Below are positions 52,801 through 58,600 of a stretch of DNA of 64,000 nucleotides, one piece after another. Source of the DNA: Lagopus muta (Eukaryota > Chordata > Aves > Galliformes > Phasianidae); NCBI RefSeq assembly GCF_023343835.1, contig NC_064434.1, forward strand, positions 6,739,505 through 6,803,504, written 5' to 3'. The position numbers were made by a program, and so were the translations under genes. Each line of letters starts with the position of its first letter. Position 1 is the first letter of the stretch. The notes beneath the pieces were generated by a model that was given only the letters and a program-made list of their open reading frames with translations, ran no database searches and was not told the DNA's origin.

Positions 52801-53550
52801 AGCGCTGGGAGCTGAAAGGAGTTTTTGTCTGTCATTGTAGGCAGTGCCTGAGAATAAAGTACTAGGGTACGTTTACACAGCAGTTACTTGATGAACTTTC
52901 TTTTGCTTGGAGACCAAACATTTTTTTGCAGTCTGCTGCTGGTAGTCTTTAAAAGATGAAGTGATACAGAAGCCTAAACAAAAGTTGTCTGAGCCAAAGT
53001 ACTTAATTTTTTATGGTCTTTGTAGCAGTGCAGCTGACATGTAAACGGGTGCCATCGCTTAGTTCTTGAGACTGTCACTTGTCACAAATTGTAGATGTCG
53101 CAGACAGAACATTTCAAGTGTGATAGTACAGAATCATTAATGCTGGAAGTAACAACTGAATAAGCAAAAGTAGTGCCTGAAATCAAAGTCTGTGTGGTAA
53201 GGAAACTGCGTGATGCTGAAAAACTGCTGCGCAGCCCTGAGCTCCCCTGTCTGACAGGGAACAGCTTCCCCTCAGGTCCGCACGGTGCTTCCCTGCGCAG
53301 CACGTAGCACTGCTGATTAACGTCGCGCTTTCAGATTTCCTGAGCTTCATGTCTGTGCTTCATGACATCTCGTGCTTGTTTTTGTACAACAGATTTTTTG
53401 GGTCGCACTGAAATTCCAGTAGCAAAAATCCGAACAGAGCAGGAGAGCAAAGGCCCCACAACCAAGCACTTACTGCTGCATGAAGTGCCGACCGGCGAGG
53501 TCTGGGTCCGTTTTGACCTGCAGCTCTTTGACCAGAAAACACTCCTCTGA
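10773..53550 (+). CDS. ITSN2: Intersectin-2, 37 coding exons, 5' end missing
   Basis: This is the multidomain endocytic scaffold and Cdc42 guanine-nucleotide exchange factor intersectin-2. Residues are numbered here from the first codon completed in the window; 1,734 are encoded, and the full protein is probably about 10 longer. Order: EH1 (about 5-100), linker, EH2 (about 225-320), coiled coil (about 350-780), SH3A (about 805-870), SH3B (about 935-1000), SH3C (about 1023-1078), SH3D (about 1094-1155), SH3E (about 1167-1225), DH (about 1240-1430), PH (about 1458-1595), C2 (about 1600-1734). All 37 exons join in frame with GT/AG introns. It is ITSN2 rather than ITSN1 because signature stretches such as [24 protein letters not shown] and the C-terminal [10 protein letters not shown] follow ITSN2, and because FAM228 and PFN4 lie next to it. 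The family acts at clathrin-coated pits, binding NPF-motif proteins through EH and dynamin, synaptojanin and WASP-type partners through SH3. The initiating exon was not found anywhere in 1-10,772. Confidence 0.98.
12383..12446 (+). CDS. ITSN2: ITSN2 exon, EH1 middle (64 nt)
   Basis: Residues 32-53, [18 protein letters not shown] followed by ADIW; this is the first EF-hand helix region of EH1. The Trp codon is split 2+1 across the donor gtaagg. Length and phase are identical to the EH2 exon at 17,913-17,976. The next intron (1.0 kb) has nothing recognisable. Confidence 0.97.
13453..13616 (+). CDS. ITSN2: ITSN2 exon, EH1 calcium-loop and end
   Basis: Residues 53-108. It contains the EF-hand loop [13 protein letters not shown] and helix [15 protein letters not shown], then the Pro-rich exit from EH1. 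The donor is gtactt. The next intron (1.3 kb) holds nothing recognisable. Confidence 0.97.
14939..15136 (+). CDS. ITSN2: ITSN2 exon, inter-EH linker
   Basis: Residues 108-174, a low-complexity Met/Pro/Ser/Thr-rich linker (begins [11 protein letters not shown]; contains [14 protein letters not shown], as in ITSN2). The donor is gtaagt. The next 0.88 kb intron is mostly a minus-strand CR1. Confidence 0.95.
15252..15843 (-). repeat. CR1, about 590 bases
   Basis: One of the longer copies: 3' terminus at 15,252, then the usual 3' region through to ctccctctccctgctggcca. It fills most of the intron between two linker exons of ITSN2. Confidence 0.92.
16015..16111 (+). CDS. ITSN2: ITSN2 exon, inter-EH linker
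   Basis: Residues 174-206, containing [20 protein letters not shown], the hallmark ITSN2 linker motif. Starting after tttcag keeps the frame; the in-frame sequence begins with a Met from the split codon. The donor is gtatga. No repeat is seen in the next 0.7 kb. Confidence 0.94.
16824..16966 (+). CDS. ITSN2: ITSN2 exon, linker and start of EH2
   Basis: Residues 206-254. A Ser-rich tract leads to [20 protein letters not shown], the entry into the second EH domain. The donor is gtgagt; the next 0.95 kb intron is plain. Confidence 0.96.
17913..17976 (+). CDS. ITSN2: ITSN2 exon, EH2 middle (64 nt)
   Basis: Residues 254-275, [20 protein letters not shown] then IW, equivalent to the 64-nt exon of EH1 including the split Trp codon. 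The donor is gtaagt. The next intron (1.5 kb) contains two plus-strand CR1 3' ends. Confidence 0.97.
18160..18228 (+). repeat. Short CR1 3' end
   Basis: ggactagatggcccacagggctct, tccaactcta and a terminal attctattctatt. Only the last about 70 bases of the element survive. Confidence 0.6.
18378..18575 (+). repeat. CR1 3' end
   Basis: From aacaggctgctcagaaaggt to the terminal gattctatgatct. 5' truncated. Confidence 0.9.
19519..19656 (+). CDS. ITSN2: ITSN2 exon, EH2 calcium-loop and end
   Basis: Residues 275-321. It carries the EF-hand loop [13 protein letters not shown] and the helix [14 protein letters not shown], ending in a Pro-rich stretch. The donor is gtaaat. The following intron is only 138 bases. 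Confidence 0.97.
19795..19880 (+). CDS. ITSN2: ITSN2 exon, EH2-to-coiled-coil linker
   Basis: Residues 321-350, with [19 protein letters not shown], matching the ITSN2 linker just before the coiled coil. The acceptor follows a long T/G tract. The donor is gtaaaa; the next 0.97 kb has no feature I recognise. Confidence 0.95.
20849..21111 (+). CDS. ITSN2: ITSN2 exon, coiled coil 1
   Basis: Residues 350-437, starting [15 protein letters not shown] and continuing as Glu/Arg/Gln-rich heptads. This coiled-coil region in intersectins mediates oligomerisation and binding to SNAP25-type and Eps15-type partners. The donor is gttgtt, the weakest of the gene. The 0.73 kb intron contains a short AT dinucleotide run near 21,380-21,393. 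Confidence 0.95.
21843..21992 (+). CDS. ITSN2: ITSN2 exon, coiled coil 2
   Basis: Residues 438-487 in phase 0, [20 protein letters not shown] and onward to LNLELEAL. The exon is exactly 50 codons, with donor gtaagg. The next intron is 243 bases. Confidence 0.96.
22236..22376 (+). CDS. ITSN2: ITSN2 exon, coiled coil 3
   Basis: Residues 488-534 in phase 0 ([19 protein letters not shown] and onward to LQQQLQ). The donor is gtacat. The following 2.3 kb intron is dominated by a long minus-strand CR1 with endonuclease/reverse transcriptase remnants. Confidence 0.96.
22672..24440 (-). mobile_element. Long decayed CR1 with endonuclease and reverse transcriptase remnants
   Basis: Reads 5' to 3' on the minus strand. 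Endonuclease traces: DFNHPDVCW (about 24,147-24,182) and [10 protein letters not shown] (about 23,962-23,991). Reverse transcriptase traces: [10 protein letters not shown] and CADDTKLSG (ADD of the catalytic motif at about 23,130-23,138, where CR1 normally has FADD). The CR1 3' region follows to 22,672. Frames are broken by stops and shifts, and at 1.77 kb it lacks much of a full 4.5 kb element, so it is not active. Confidence 0.88.
24684..24771 (+). CDS. ITSN2: ITSN2 exon, coiled coil 4
   Basis: Residues 535-564, [20 protein letters not shown] and onward, as in ITSN2. The donor is gtaagt. No repeat is recognised in the next 0.6 kb. Confidence 0.96.
25378..25517 (+). CDS. ITSN2: ITSN2 exon, coiled coil 5
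   Basis: Residues 564-610, including [20 protein letters not shown]. The donor is gtacgt. The following 3.1 kb intron contains one minus-strand CR1 at 26.8-27.3 kb; the rest shows nothing named. Confidence 0.96.
26829..27270 (-). repeat. CR1, about 440 bases
   Basis: From aatcacaaaatcatagaatg through the 3' region to ctttgtaggggaggtgctct. It lies in the intron between the coiled-coil exons. Confidence 0.9.
28601..28737 (+). CDS. ITSN2: ITSN2 exon, coiled coil 6
   Basis: Residues 611-656, [20 protein letters not shown] then [13 protein letters not shown]. The donor is gtacca. The next 1.96 kb intron contains two minus-strand CR1 copies (29.0-29.5 and 29.7-29.86 kb). Confidence 0.96.
29021..29525 (-). 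repeat. CR1, about 500 bases
   Basis: Terminal tcatagaatcatagaatggc, then the same subtype as the 15.25 kb copy (accaaccagcagaccaggct), ending near gtagtactgcag. Confidence 0.92.
29703..29862 (-). repeat. CR1 of another subfamily
   Basis: tcattcagcttggaaaagac, ccaacccacccctccatgcc and cgcctccagggacagtgacc mark a distinct, older CR1 type lying 180 bases after the previous copy. Confidence 0.75.
30695..31083 (+). CDS. ITSN2: ITSN2 exon, end of coiled coil and linker to SH3A
   Basis: Residues 656-786. At 389 nt this is the longest coding exon in the window. It encodes a very highly charged helix (Glu/Lys/Arg/Gln) and then a less charged tail, [18 protein letters not shown], resembling the ITSN1 segment that precedes SH3A. 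The donor is gtaatc. The next intron holds two short CR1 pieces. Confidence 0.94.
31272..31327 (+). repeat. Short CR1 3' end
   Basis: gatggttggactgggtgatc, tttccaaccttgtgattctgtg: the last about 55 bases of a CR1. Confidence 0.6.
31744..31872 (-). repeat. CR1 fragment beside an ITSN2 acceptor
   Basis: agatagaatcatagaatggc to cagcctggccttgaatg. It ends about 25 bases before the SH3A exon at 31,898. Confidence 0.92.
31898..32019 (+). CDS. ITSN2: ITSN2 exon, SH3A first half
   Basis: Residues 786-826, ending [19 protein letters not shown] and the following strand. The ALYPF motif marks the SH3 ligand-binding surface. The acceptor lies about 25 bases from the end of a CR1 insertion. The donor is gtgaga. 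The next 0.76 kb shows nothing; no 15-nt neuronal microexon like that of ITSN1 was seen. Confidence 0.96.
32776..32951 (+). CDS. ITSN2: ITSN2 exon, SH3A second half and linker
   Basis: Residues 827-885. [19 protein letters not shown] then CNYVERIP completes SH3A; a Ser/Thr/Pro-rich linker follows. The donor is gtgagt. A minus-strand CR1 and a small tandem repeat lie in the next intron. Confidence 0.97.
33113..33305 (-). repeat. CR1 fragment plus short tandem repeat
   Basis: The CR1 3' region runs to about 33,262 (gggatggggcatccacaa), followed directly by irregular repeats of an acaagtagta unit up to 33,305. A poly-A run follows at 33,324. Confidence 0.8.
33411..33555 (+). CDS. ITSN2: ITSN2 exon, SH3A-SH3B linker
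   Basis: Residues 885-933, a Ser-rich linker ending [18 protein letters not shown], highly characteristic of ITSN2. The donor is gtacgt and the next intron is 301 bases with no feature. Confidence 0.96.
33857..34059 (+). CDS. ITSN2: ITSN2 exon, SH3B
   Basis: Residues 934-1001 contain the whole second SH3 domain: [19 protein letters not shown], then [20 protein letters not shown]. The first motif is degenerate (ALCSW for ALYDY), as in the family. The donor is gtaagt; the next 0.6 kb is plain. Confidence 0.97.
34664..34728 (+). CDS. ITSN2: ITSN2 exon, SH3B-SH3C linker (65 nt)
   Basis: Residues 1001-1023, [20 protein letters not shown]. It is a small exon with good splice sites (donor gtaaga). 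The next 0.77 kb intron carries a plus-strand CR1. Confidence 0.95.
35149..35386 (+). repeat. CR1 3' end
   Basis: From caggggaggtttaggttgga to ccattctatgattctgtgat, nearly collinear with the reverse complements at 15.25 and 29.0 kb. Confidence 0.92.
35500..35666 (+). CDS. ITSN2: ITSN2 exon, SH3C
   Basis: Residues 1023-1078 form the third SH3: [33 protein letters not shown]. In intersectins SH3C is among the domains that bind dynamin and synaptojanin. The donor is gtgagt; the next intron (325 bases) is plain. Confidence 0.97.
35992..36037 (+). CDS. ITSN2: ITSN2 exon, SH3C-SH3D linker (46 nt)
   Basis: Residues 1079-1094, [15 protein letters not shown]. This is the shortest coding exon of the gene. 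The donor is gtgagt. It is recognised because it restores the frame between SH3C and SH3D and matches the ITSN2 linker. Confidence 0.94.
36228..36349 (+). CDS. ITSN2: ITSN2 exon, SH3D first part
   Basis: Residues 1094-1134, [20 protein letters not shown] then GWWQGELQ. It is the fourth SH3 and lacks the usual ALYDY sequence, as in the family. The donor is gtgagt; the next 0.45 kb is plain. Confidence 0.97.
36804..36900 (+). CDS. ITSN2: ITSN2 exon, SH3D end
   Basis: Residues 1135-1167, [20 protein letters not shown], completing SH3D, then a short Ser/Thr linker. The donor is gtgaaa. The next 0.84 kb intron has nothing recognised. Confidence 0.97.
37737..37928 (+). CDS. ITSN2: ITSN2 exon, SH3E
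   Basis: Residues 1167-1231 encode the whole fifth SH3: [46 protein letters not shown]. The last base starts the Trp codon completed at 47,661. SH3E is the family's DH-autoinhibition and WASP-binding domain. The donor is gtaagc; reading through it adds six codons and a stop at 37,946-37,948. Confidence 0.97.
39312..39520 (+). repeat. CR1 3' end
   Basis: From tggctgaggttttcccccag to caggccattctatgatta; same subtype as the 35.15 kb copy. Confidence 0.92.
41753..42185 (+). other. ITSN2: Candidate alternative 3' exon for the short ITSN2 isoform
   Basis: A strong T-rich tract and AG lie at 41,720-41,752. If the SH3E exon (ending in T) were spliced here, the first two exon bases GA would make TGA, stopping the protein right after DPSQQ. 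An ATTAAA poly(A)-type hexamer occurs at about 42,174. Short intersectins without DH-PH-C2 are known for both ITSN1 and ITSN2. Use of this particular site is inference from sequence only. Confidence 0.35.
41774..42099. repeat. Three-copy inverted/direct repeat in the 9.7 kb intron
   Basis: Units around gacccactat lie at 41,774-41,801 (+), 41,953-41,980 (-) and 42,080-42,099 (+). The second and third copies share a perfect 18-base inverted match (41,955-41,972 with 42,082-42,099); the first and second share about 28 bases with a few differences. Confidence 0.85.
47661..47782 (+). CDS. ITSN2: ITSN2 exon, start of DH domain
   Basis: Residues 1231-1271, [20 protein letters not shown] then [20 protein letters not shown]. 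This is conserved region 1 of the Dbl-homology GEF domain (E-T-E-x-x-Y type). The donor is gtgaga. The next intron contains a minus-strand CR1. Confidence 0.97.
47918..48116 (-). repeat. CR1 fragment in DH intron
   Basis: tgaatcatagaaggcctggg through the 3' region to accaccctctgtgtg, ending 136 bases before the next DH exon. Confidence 0.92.
48253..48359 (+). CDS. ITSN2: ITSN2 exon, DH domain
   Basis: Residues 1272-1307, [20 protein letters not shown] then [11 protein letters not shown]. The donor is gtgagt and the intron after it is 109 bases. Confidence 0.97.
48469..48652 (+). CDS. ITSN2: ITSN2 exon, DH domain
   Basis: Residues 1307-1368, [39 protein letters not shown], ending FKDYLK. The donor is gtatct. 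The next 0.8 kb shows no repeat. Confidence 0.97.
49448..49546 (+). CDS. ITSN2: ITSN2 exon, DH conserved region 3
   Basis: Residues 1369-1401, [20 protein letters not shown] then [19 protein letters not shown] is the most conserved DH helix, which contacts Cdc42 switch regions. The donor is gtgagt. Confidence 0.98.
49716..49883 (+). CDS. ITSN2: ITSN2 exon, DH end and DH-PH linker
   Basis: Residues 1402-1457, [20 protein letters not shown], then [19 protein letters not shown] and [13 protein letters not shown]. The donor is gtagct; a plus-strand CR1 follows almost at once in the intron. Confidence 0.97.
49893..50088 (+). repeat. CR1 3' end, different subfamily
   Basis: ctctggagatacttaagacctg, gggttggactagaggagctc and gtcccttccaaccactacag; it starts about 10 bases after a DH exon's donor. 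Confidence 0.8.
50747..50959 (+). CDS. ITSN2: ITSN2 exon, PH domain first half
   Basis: Residues 1458-1528 (71 codons, phase 0), [40 protein letters not shown], ending KMYKM. The PH domain packs on DH and binds phosphoinositides. The donor is gtgagt. Confidence 0.97.
51173..51294 (+). CDS. ITSN2: ITSN2 exon, PH domain
   Basis: Residues 1529-1569, [20 protein letters not shown] then [19 protein letters not shown]. The donor is gtgagt. The next 0.52 kb is plain. Confidence 0.97.
51819..51901 (+). CDS. ITSN2: ITSN2 exon, PH terminal helix
   Basis: Residues 1569-1597, [20 protein letters not shown] then KREKAYQ. The conserved Trp of the PH C-terminal helix is present. The donor is gtactg. Confidence 0.97.
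52043..52126 (+). CDS. ITSN2: ITSN2 exon, C2 start
   Basis: Residues 1597-1625, [20 protein letters not shown] then N. This is the first strands of the C2 domain. The donor is gtaagt. Confidence 0.97.
52412..52585 (+). CDS. ITSN2: ITSN2 exon, C2 core
   Basis: Residues 1625-1683, [34 protein letters not shown], and FDRDQFSPD with the acidic loop residues of calcium-binding C2 domains. The donor is gtaagt. The next 0.8 kb intron is plain. Confidence 0.97.
53393..53550 (+). CDS. ITSN2: ITSN2 terminal exon, C2 end and stop
   Basis: Residues 1683-1734 then TGA at 53,548-53,550. [20 protein letters not shown] and [20 protein letters not shown] complete C2; the protein ends QKTLL as in ITSN2. Confidence 0.98.
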
Positions 53551-54850
53551 GAGCACTTCTTTAATTTATGAAGGACAAATGAAACTGACGGATTGAACTT
53601 TGGGATGAGATTCCTTGCCCTAAGCTCCTCATTAAGCAATATACCTGCTGCTTTCCCATTCCCTCAGTCACTGGTTGCATTTAGTTCCTTGCTGCGTTCA
53701 AAGCTGTCGTTCATCTATGCAAACACAGACGTTACTGTGTGTACAGTACTATAGCTCAGTGCCTTTTTATTACATTGGAATATGTTGGTTTTGGATGCCA
53801 ATGTTTTCATTGTCAGGGCCATAAAAAGTATTAGGTAGAAGCGTGGCATCAAAACATATGTGTATTTTACCACATAGTCTAATGAGCAGACTGAGGAATG
53901 GTTTAGTTTCGCACTAGAATCATTCTGTTTGAAATCTGAAAAGTGATATCCACTGGAATCCTCCTGTCTCAGGATGATAGTTTTAAAGATTAAATGCTGA
54001 AGAAGCCTTAGCACTGGAGAGTTCTCCAATCTCTTGTATATTCTTTAAGAATCAAGTGTAGTTCTTCACTTGACTTAGTTCTGCACTGAAATCAGTAACT
54101 GCAACTTGATTTTGCTTCAGTTGGATGAATCGTTCTCTGCTGAGACAATGTCATTGTAAAAAAAGAACTAGAAACAATGTTTTAAATACTGTGACTCACA
54201 ATAATGTGGAAAAATACTTTCCAGCTTTTGGTTTTCCTAAATCTAAGTTATTTGTGTACAGTTCCTTGGTTTTGCAGACCTCCATGTGAATCTTGAAGCT
54301 TTGACATTGCCAACATTGTATATAGAGAGTAAAATATAAGTTTATTAATGTAATTTGTCTACAGATGTCTATTGGTGCATAGTGACTTTTTAAAAGTATA
54401 TTTTATTGTACAAGAGAATGTGAAATAATGAGAAAAACTTACTTATGGAATTAAATTCAAGAGAAGTTTGTTAAAAGTTCAAGATGTTTGCTGAGAGGAA
54501 GCGCTAGCACAGCATTCATCTGCAAGATGAGACTGGCTGCAAGCAAAACCCTTCTTAGGGTACCAAAAGTAGGGCTGATCTAAGGAAGATTGTTGTAAAG
54601 GGTTTGATACATGGTAACCATCGTACTGCCTCCTTCAGCTGCTTTGTTGAAAAAGCACAGCATGCAATTCAGAACAGCAGGTGCCCTTGTTTTCTGTGGG
54701 TGCCGCAATACCTCCCGGTGTCTGACAGTTCCACACTTGACTGCCATCTGTGTACCCTCCTGTTACAGAGCTGAGTCAACCTCTGTTACTTTTAACAGTT
54801 TTCTGTGGTTCAGTATTTCTAATCCTAAATAAAACTAAATCTTGGCAACG
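53551..54850 (+). other. ITSN2: ITSN2 3' untranslated region (approximate end)
   Basis: AT-rich sequence after the stop with no repeats. Candidate poly(A) signals are ATTAAA at about 54,450, AATAAA at 54,828-54,833 (followed by a GT-rich stretch, the best candidate) and AATAAA at 55,317-55,322. The end is inferred from these hexamers only. Confidence 0.6.
54828..54833 (+). terminator. ITSN2: Likely ITSN2 poly(A) signal AATAAA
   Basis: A canonical hexamer 1.28 kb after the stop codon, with a T/G-rich segment (tttgtgctgtg) about 35 bases downstream, as expected for a cleavage-stimulation element. Confidence 0.5.
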
Positions 54851-55140
54851 CTTGAGAGATCACGTTTGTGCTGTGAGAGAGCGAGAGAGAACTGCTGCTG
54901 TTCTCAGGCTTCGACATCAGAGCTTCTGTGCAGTTACAGCAGTGGGGAGGTGGGGACCACAGCAGAACTGTGTGTGCATCACTAGGGCACCAGCAGCTCC
55001 ATGCAGTATTGCAACACCTGAAGCTAAATGCAAGCTTTGTCATTCCCCTGTCCACTGCTGGAAGTAATAGCAGCAGTATTTCAAACATTTCTTTGACTTC
55101 TGGTAACAGTACTGCAGAAGCACTACTTTAAGACAACGAG

Positions 55141-55146
55141 TTTATT
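55141..55146 (-). terminator. FAM228B: Possible FAM228 poly(A) signal
   Basis: TTTATT on the plus strand is AATAAA on the minus strand, about 410 bases after the FAM228 stop. It is the first canonical minus-strand hexamer I see downstream. Confidence 0.4.
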
Positions 55147-55554
55147 GCAGTTTTCCAAAAGACCTGGCCCACTGTCACTTGCTTTAGCAGAAGACCTAAC
55201 ATGTTTTGCAGACAGTACCTTCTGATGGCTGTGCTTGCCACTGCAGTGAGCTGGAGGTGACATCATCTGCTCTCACTGTCTTTGTGGTGGTCCACGACTC
55301 TCAGCCTTCGAACAGAAATAAAAACCATTGTCAGCCAACCCAAGAGCAAGGCTGCCATCGCCCAGCACGGCTTCCTGCACTAGCTGTTTCCCACACTGAG
55401 TTACTCCAGGAAATGCTTGTCTTTGTGACCGGTTTCCCTTCTAGAACTTGCTGTTAGCCCATAATTGCTCTAACAGTTATGCTGGACAAAGGCTTGGGCC
55501 AGCAAGAGGCGTAAAGCTCCAGTACATGGGCTCAGGGGAGAGAGTGGGCCGGCT

Positions 55555-55630
55555 TCAAGGACATCCGGCTCCCAGCTGAGCTTTGATGCTCTTGTCACTG
55601 TGGAACAGAACTTCCTTTAACTGTTGTGCA
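55555..55630 (-). CDS. FAM228B: FAM228 exon 7 and stop
   Basis: Residues 219-243, [20 protein letters not shown] then GAGCP and TGA at 55,557-55,555. The acceptor ctgctggtgcag gives an open frame resembling the family's LKVKVNF-x-DCSFDLKP segment. The early stop makes the protein shorter than human FAM228B. Confidence 0.75.
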
Positions 55631-58600
55631 CTGCACCAGCAGGCCGGGGAGCTTTCAAAAAGAGGTGAATCACTGGGAGTGTTTTATCAAATACTTTACA
55701 ATGCAGCCAAACGAGAGGCTTTACCTGGTGTAACTGCTCTCTCAAGAAACACAGCAGCTCTTACCTCCTTGTTCTGTGGAGCTCACTAGCAATGTAGGTG
55801 TGTGGAACCTTCAGCCACTCGATCGCATCCATGCGCTGCCGGCCCAGGGGAAGCAGGGGCAGTTCCTGCAGCTCTCTGCTGGAGCACGGTCTTCCTGAGG
55901 GAAGGAAACGGATGCTTGCCAAGGAAGGGGGAGCTTCCCCCAGCATGAAAAGTTTCTAAAGGACACTGATGATTTATCCTACCTGTCTCACACCGCTTGA
56001 CAATGCCTGTCTCAATAAACTTTTTCTGAACAGCTTTTAACAGAGGATCCTGTAAAGCTGGTATTGAAACCTGTGACAGAGACAATAATTTCAAGCGTAA
56101 GCACATAGACAAGGATTTTATGAGAGTGTCTCAAAGTCAGACAAATGTAAACTTTAAGAAACAGTTAGCAGGGAGAAATATCAACCTCAGTTTTTATGAA
56201 CAGAAAGATGAGGCATGGACGTAAGTGGCCCCAGTTTGTAGAAATGCTGAGCATTGCAGCTCCTCCTTCAACACTGTCACAAACGATGAGACACAGATGG
56301 TCCTGAGGGCTCACAGCAACCAGGAAGGATTTAGAGAATTGCATTTTGTGCATTTGTGCCCAAGTCCTTCCTACCTGCCTCTCCCACCCACTACGCAAGG
56401 ATTTGGTGCATTTGATATGATCTCCACAGCACAAACCACCCCACCTTCCAGCAGTCTGTGCACGTCTTCAGGAACAGTGGGTCATATTCTGATGGGTCAT
56501 AAGTTTCCAAAGCCACATAGCCCTGTAGGAGAAGTAGGTTACATTGTAGTATAACAGGCAAATACCTCCATCCATTTTAATTGAATGCAAGCATATATAC
56601 ATTGTAAGTACTTTCATGAAGCACCAGACATCCAGACTAAAAGGTTAATTATTACTAGGGCAGTTCAGGTAGTGAAAATTCTGTTCAAGGGAACAGGTTT
56701 TGACCGAAGAAGGAAAAGAAAAAAGCACCTAAGGCCCACCGGCCTTTTTCCTTTAAATGAAGGTTTTCAGCTTTCCTGTGGGCACAGTTCACCGGGGTCA
56801 CAGCAAGGAAGGGATGCAGCTTTTGGCTCTCTGCCCTCTGTAATTCTTCTTGGAGATCAGCAAATGAGAACTGGAAACATCATGTTTGGAACAGTCAGTA
56901 GGGCTGCAATGTGAAGCCAAACCAACCAAACCAAAGCCCTGGGATCTACAGTAAGTGTGAGATATCACTGTATTGAAGGCCCTGCAGTGGGCAAGTGAAT
57001 CAGGCCGTCGGGCCTGCTGCTCCAGACTCTCACAGAGCACCTGGGCAGCCCTACAGAACCCGAGCTGCTGCTGAAAGCAAAGACTGCTCAGGCAGGCCAC
57101 ATAGCAGCTTCTCTCACCTTCTGCAAAACTTTAAGAACTAACATGCCTTGATTTGCAAAGTTTTAGTGCCACCCATTGGTTAATTACTGTATGTCATCCT
57201 ATTACAGTAGGGGCTGAAGCCTCAGTGCTGGGTGCTGTGCCACAAACTCCAACTCAGCATGTATGGCCTTGGGACTGGGAAAAAAAAAAGAGAGAAGAGA
57301 AACTGGAAGAGTTTACATAGAAAGGGGGAATAAGCTGATGAAAGAGAAACAAAAAAGCGAGATCTGGGGTACAAAACAAAAAGTCTACAAAGCAAGGAGT
57401 GGTGCAAGAGGAAATGGGCAAAGAGAAGGGAGGAAAAAAAAACTGCACAGCCAGAATTTGGGATGTGAGCCAGTCCATAGAAGTGTCTTAAGTTCTGCAA
57501 AATGTGTCATATGCTGCCATAATTAATGCAAACATATGCAAATAATGATGCTGTTATTCTGGAGGGCTGCAGCCCACTGAGGCAGGGAGAAAAGGTGGGG
57601 GTTGGTCATTGATGGTGCACTTGTTTGGGGTGAAGAACACTCCAGTGCAACAGCCACTGTGTTCAAAGGTCACCCATCAAAATCCTGACCCAACACAGGG
57701 GTTGGCAAGATGCCCTGATGCAGACCCAGATGTGCACAGTACATCTAACAGATCCAAATGCCAGGACCTGGGCTGAAGGACTGATTCAGCTTTTCATCAC
57801 TAAGTGCAGTTTAAATGCATGGATCTTTCACATCAGACTTTTGAAGAATAGATTGTTTGTTCTCATTTCAACGCCACAGCTCCCACAGTGTTCTCATTTC
57901 TGGATAGGAAGCTTGTTTACAGTCTCATAAATCCCCTGTGCAGTGGTTTCCACTGACAACAAAAGCCTGCCCTGTATAAAATACTGTGCTATTTGTGGCA
58001 GGTGATCTGACTGCCCTTATTGCTCTTGATATCCAAGTCAGAGGTGCAGAAAGTTGAGTCGTGGAATTTCTTAAAGAATTATATGAAATTCAGAGCAACA
58101 ACAAGAAGCATTTCCTACAGTGACTGCTGGCCTTTGCTTTCACCTGATGGAGCTCTGTTGATGGAACTCACAAATGAAATCCACTCTTTGACCATTCTCA
58201 GAACCCAGTGTGTGCTCAGTGCCCTGAGCAAAGCAATTGCTTTTTTCTGATGGCGAATTTAAACAACTGGCTGGGATGATGCCACAATCAGAGGTCCTCA
58301 GGAAGAGTAAGTTTTAAATAAGGCACATGGAACACGAAGCTGGTCAACTAACAGCAAATAGCAGCCAAGACCCCAGTCTCATCCACAACTCTTTCCTTGG
58401 CAGAAATTTGTATCTTGATACCTTCTTTTTACAGTAGTTTAAATAGAGAGACAGTTGTTCTTCCCTCCTCTTCTGTATTTCTTCCCTCGACTGGCTGTCC
58501 ATTTTGTCCTCAATTTTCCACAGCAGTGGCTCTGAAACATCCTCAAGCCATTTCTTGTATAGGATCTCCTTCTTTCTCAGATTTAAGAAATCGTGGTGCC

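Noticed and set aside
55786-56112. 108-codon minus-strand ORF running from FAM228 exon 5 into the next intron and exon 6 in another frame
   Set aside because: Only the first part ([10 protein letters not shown] to CETG) is conserved; the conserved EWLKVP segment is in a different frame and is reached by splicing at 55,894.
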